DNA of 7,470 nt from positions 1-7,470 of the forward strand of contig DVLW01000254.1 of NCBI GenBank assembly GCA_018715285.1, written 5' to 3'. Below the pieces are notes generated by a model. That model had not been told where the DNA came from, did no database searches, and saw only the letters and a list, made by a program, of their open reading frames with translations. The stretch's first letter is position 1. Each line of letters opens with the position of its first letter. This document shows, in pieces, positions 6,770 to 7,470 of the stretch. A program made the translations under genes and the position numbers. Source of the DNA: Candidatus Faecivivens stercoripullorum (GTDB taxonomy: Bacteria; Bacillota; Clostridia; Oscillospirales; Ruminococcaceae).

Positions 6770-6794
6770 CGTTGCAGGCAACGCATAAATATGC
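6770..6794. repeat. Two abutting inverted repeats, candidate operator
   Basis: CGTTGC-AG-GCAACG (6770-6783) is a perfect 6+2+6 inverted repeat, and GCATA-AA-TATGC (6783-6794) is a perfect 5+2+5 inverted repeat sharing G6783 with it. Together they fill the -35 and spacer region and end directly against the TATAAT box of the next promoter. The 2-base centres are too short for simple RNA loops, and the site lies upstream of the expected transcript start. Binding by a dimeric DNA-binding regulator is therefore the likeliest reading. The regulator is unknown. Confidence 0.5.
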
Positions 6795-6800
6795 TATAAT
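6772..6800 (+). promoter_or_regulatory. Extended -10 promoter of the HPr-like gene
   Basis: TATAAT at 6795-6800 is preceded by TG at 6792-6793, making TGCTATAAT, a perfect extended -10. TTGCAG at 6772-6777 (3 of 6 matches to the -35 consensus) lies at the optimal 17-base spacing. The expected start near 6807 leaves a leader of about 112 nt before the HPr-like gene. The promoter separates this gene from the mutS2 operon. Its -35 lies within a palindrome (6770-6783), which suggests repression or activation at this point. Confidence 0.7.
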
Positions 6801-6810
6801 AAAGAAAAAT

Positions 6811-6837
6811 TGGATACTCTGCTCGTAATTGTATCCA
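6811..6837 (+). other. Leader hairpin near the transcript 5' end
   Basis: TGGATAC (6811-6817) pairs with GTATCCA (6831-6837), a perfect 7-bp stem with a 13-base loop, only a few bases after the expected transcription start. Such 5' hairpins often protect mRNA from decay. No known riboswitch class is recognised. Confidence 0.4.
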
Positions 6838-6841
6838 TATT

Positions 6842-6922
6842 ATGAAGAATAAGCCGGCAACGGTAATACTGCGGCCGCGTCACAGACGTCGTGTGTACAG
6901 GCCAAAGGGAGGAATTTTATGA
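6842..6922 (+). CDS. Possible 26-codon basic leader peptide
   Basis: An ATG at 6842 opens a 26-codon frame that fills the leader of the HPr-like gene. Its TGA stop (6920-6922) overlaps the HPr-like ATG as ATGA, the classic arrangement for translational coupling. The predicted peptide is strongly basic, with an arginine-rich centre (RPRHRRR at residues 11-17) and no acidic residue. Against it, no Shine-Dalgarno sequence precedes its ATG and the HPr-like gene has its own strong site. Chance is quite possible in so short a frame. Confidence 0.18.
   Translation: MKNKPATVILRPRHRRRVYRPKGGIL
6873..6903 (+). other. Imperfect leader hairpin next to the HPr-like ribosome binding site
   Basis: GGCC (6873-6876) pairs with GGCC (6900-6903). 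Inside, GT-CACA (6879-6884) pairs with TGTG and AC (6892-6895, 6897-6898) around a 7-base loop and a bulged T. The structure ends three bases before the AGGGAGG ribosome binding site at 6906-6912, so its folding could alter ribosome access. The pairing was read by eye and its stability was not calculated. Confidence 0.35.
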
Positions 6923-7161
6923 CACGTATACAGATTCGTCTTCAGGATATGAAACGGGTTCAGGCACTGGCCAGTTTTCTGACACCAATTCATGGTGATT
7001 TTTTCCTCGTATCCGGATCAGCGGTCGCAAATGCCAAAAGCCTGATTGGTATTCTTTCCATGAGTCTCGATGAACCGGTCGAAATGCGGCTGATGGGCTG
7101 CTCTAAAGAGGATGAGGAAAAAATACTCGCTAAACTCCGGGCAGAATATGATGCCAAGTAA
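6919..7161 (+). CDS. HPr-like protein lacking the phosphoryl-accepting histidine
   Basis: An 80-residue protein with the HPr fold pattern. HPr is the cytoplasmic phosphocarrier of the sugar phosphotransferase system, phosphorylated on His15 by enzyme I. The clearest match is AKSLIGILSMSL at 39-50, corresponding to the Ser46 regulatory region of HPr (usually KSIMGVMSL), with Ser41 in the Ser46 position. The catalytic GLHARP motif is absent: the aligned stretch reads DMKRVQ at 10-15, with no histidine. It therefore should not relay phosphate to sugars. From memory, clostridia carry related 80-residue proteins of this kind. A Crh-like regulatory role through Ser41 is possible but unproven. The start is secure (AGGGAGG at 6906-6912, 6-base spacer). 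The gene has its own promoter and terminator, so it appears to be a single-gene unit. Confidence 0.8.
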   Translation: MTRIQIRLQDMKRVQALASFLTPIHGDFFLVSGSAVANAKSLIGILSMSLDEPVEMRLMGCSKEDEEKILAKLRAEYDAK

Positions 7162-7176
7162 CAAAGTTTTTTCAGC

Positions 7177-7214
7177 AAAAACCGCCTGTACGTAAAATAC
7201 AGGCGGTTTGCTTT
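7177..7214 (+). terminator. Intrinsic terminator after the HPr-like gene
   Basis: CCGCCTGTA (7182-7190) and TACAGGCGG (7198-7206) form a perfect 9-bp stem, extended to 12 bp by AAA (7179-7181) with TTT (7207-7209), around a 7-base loop. The right side continues as TTTGCTTT, an interrupted T-rich tail. The A-rich left flank could act in the other direction too. It begins 15 bases after the HPr-like stop. Confidence 0.85.
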
Positions 7215-7248
7215 ATGCTGACAGGTAGATTGATGGGAGGAAAATGAG

Positions 7249-7470
7249 ATGGCTATCCTTCATCTGATGGTCGGACTGCCGGGAAGCGGCAAAACAACCG
7301 AGGCTATCAGGCTGGAAAAAGAATATCATGCCATTCGGTTTACACCGGATGAATGGCATCTGAAATTATTCGGCAACGACTTTAGTGGTCAGTGGCCGGA
7401 TGAGGTACACGATCAGCGCCACAGTAAGGTGGAACAGCTGATGTGGGAAACCGGTAAAAAGATGCTGGCA
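7249..7470 (+). CDS. AAA_33-type P-loop kinase/ATPase, 3' end beyond window
   Basis: The first 74 residues of a gene that continues past the window. The start ATG follows GGGAGG (7235-7240) by 8 bases. The protein opens with a beta strand and Walker A GLPGSGKT at 9-16. FTPDEWHLKLFG follows at 31-42, then an acidic/histidine segment leading into VEQLMWETGKKML at about 61-73. This order (GxPGSGKTT, then S/T-x-DEW-x4-LFG, then a helix with VE-LMW) is what I recall for small predicted kinases of the AAA_33/zeta-toxin-like/polynucleotide-kinase group. The substrate cannot be told from this fragment, and the catalytic lid region lies outside it. The gene begins 34 bp after the T-rich tail of the terminator, with no clear promoter between them. 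Confidence 0.75.
   Translation, partial: MAILHLMVGLPGSGKTTEAIRLEKEYHAIRFTPDEWHLKLFGNDFSGQWPDEVHDQRHSKVEQLMWETGKKMLA

Overview
This window is an ordinary housekeeping region of a Gram-positive Bacillota genome, most likely a member of the Clostridia in or near the Oscillospirales (Ruminococcaceae-like). That placement is inference. It rests on the gene order phoH-ybeY-dgkA-era-yqzL-recO-mutS2, on strong AGGAGG-type ribosome binding sites, on TTG start codons for phoH and recO, and on an HPr-like protein without the phosphoryl-accepting histidine, a type I recall from clostridia. Base composition looks close to balanced. All recognisable genes lie on the + strand. I see no prophage, insertion sequence, CRISPR array, tRNA or rRNA.

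Layout. Bases 1-269 hold no convincing gene, but they contain a perfect extended -10 promoter (144-152) and a leader of about 110 nt before phoH. Then follow phoH (PhoH-family ATPase), ybeY (rRNA-maturation endoribonuclease), dgkA (undecaprenol/diacylglycerol kinase), era (30S-assembly GTPase), a small proline-rich YqzL-like protein, recO (recombination mediator) and mutS2 (MutS-like ATPase with a Smr domain). Junctions are overlaps or gaps under 90 bp and no convincing internal terminator is seen, so this is probably one operon. Its theme is ribosome assembly and quality control (ybeY, era, mutS2, perhaps phoH) together with DNA repair (recO, mutS2) and a lipid-carrier kinase. Genes often found in this cluster in related genomes, pgpH/yqfF between phoH and ybeY and cdd between dgkA and era, are absent here.

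After mutS2 a 205-bp intergenic region carries a second extended -10 promoter. Two abutting perfect inverted repeats fill the stretch just upstream of its -10 box and look like a regulator binding site. The transcript leader has two hairpins and a possible 26-codon basic ORF ending in an ATGA overlap with the next gene. That gene encodes an 80-residue HPr-like protein that lacks the His-15 motif but keeps the Ser-46 region. A strong intrinsic terminator follows. Only 34 bp beyond its T-rich tail begins a P-loop kinase/ATPase gene that runs off the window.

The most interesting items are regulatory and small: the palindromic promoter of the HPr-like gene, its structured leader, and the YqzL-like protein, whose reading frame runs 83 bp into recO. 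I found no convincing new multi-gene system.
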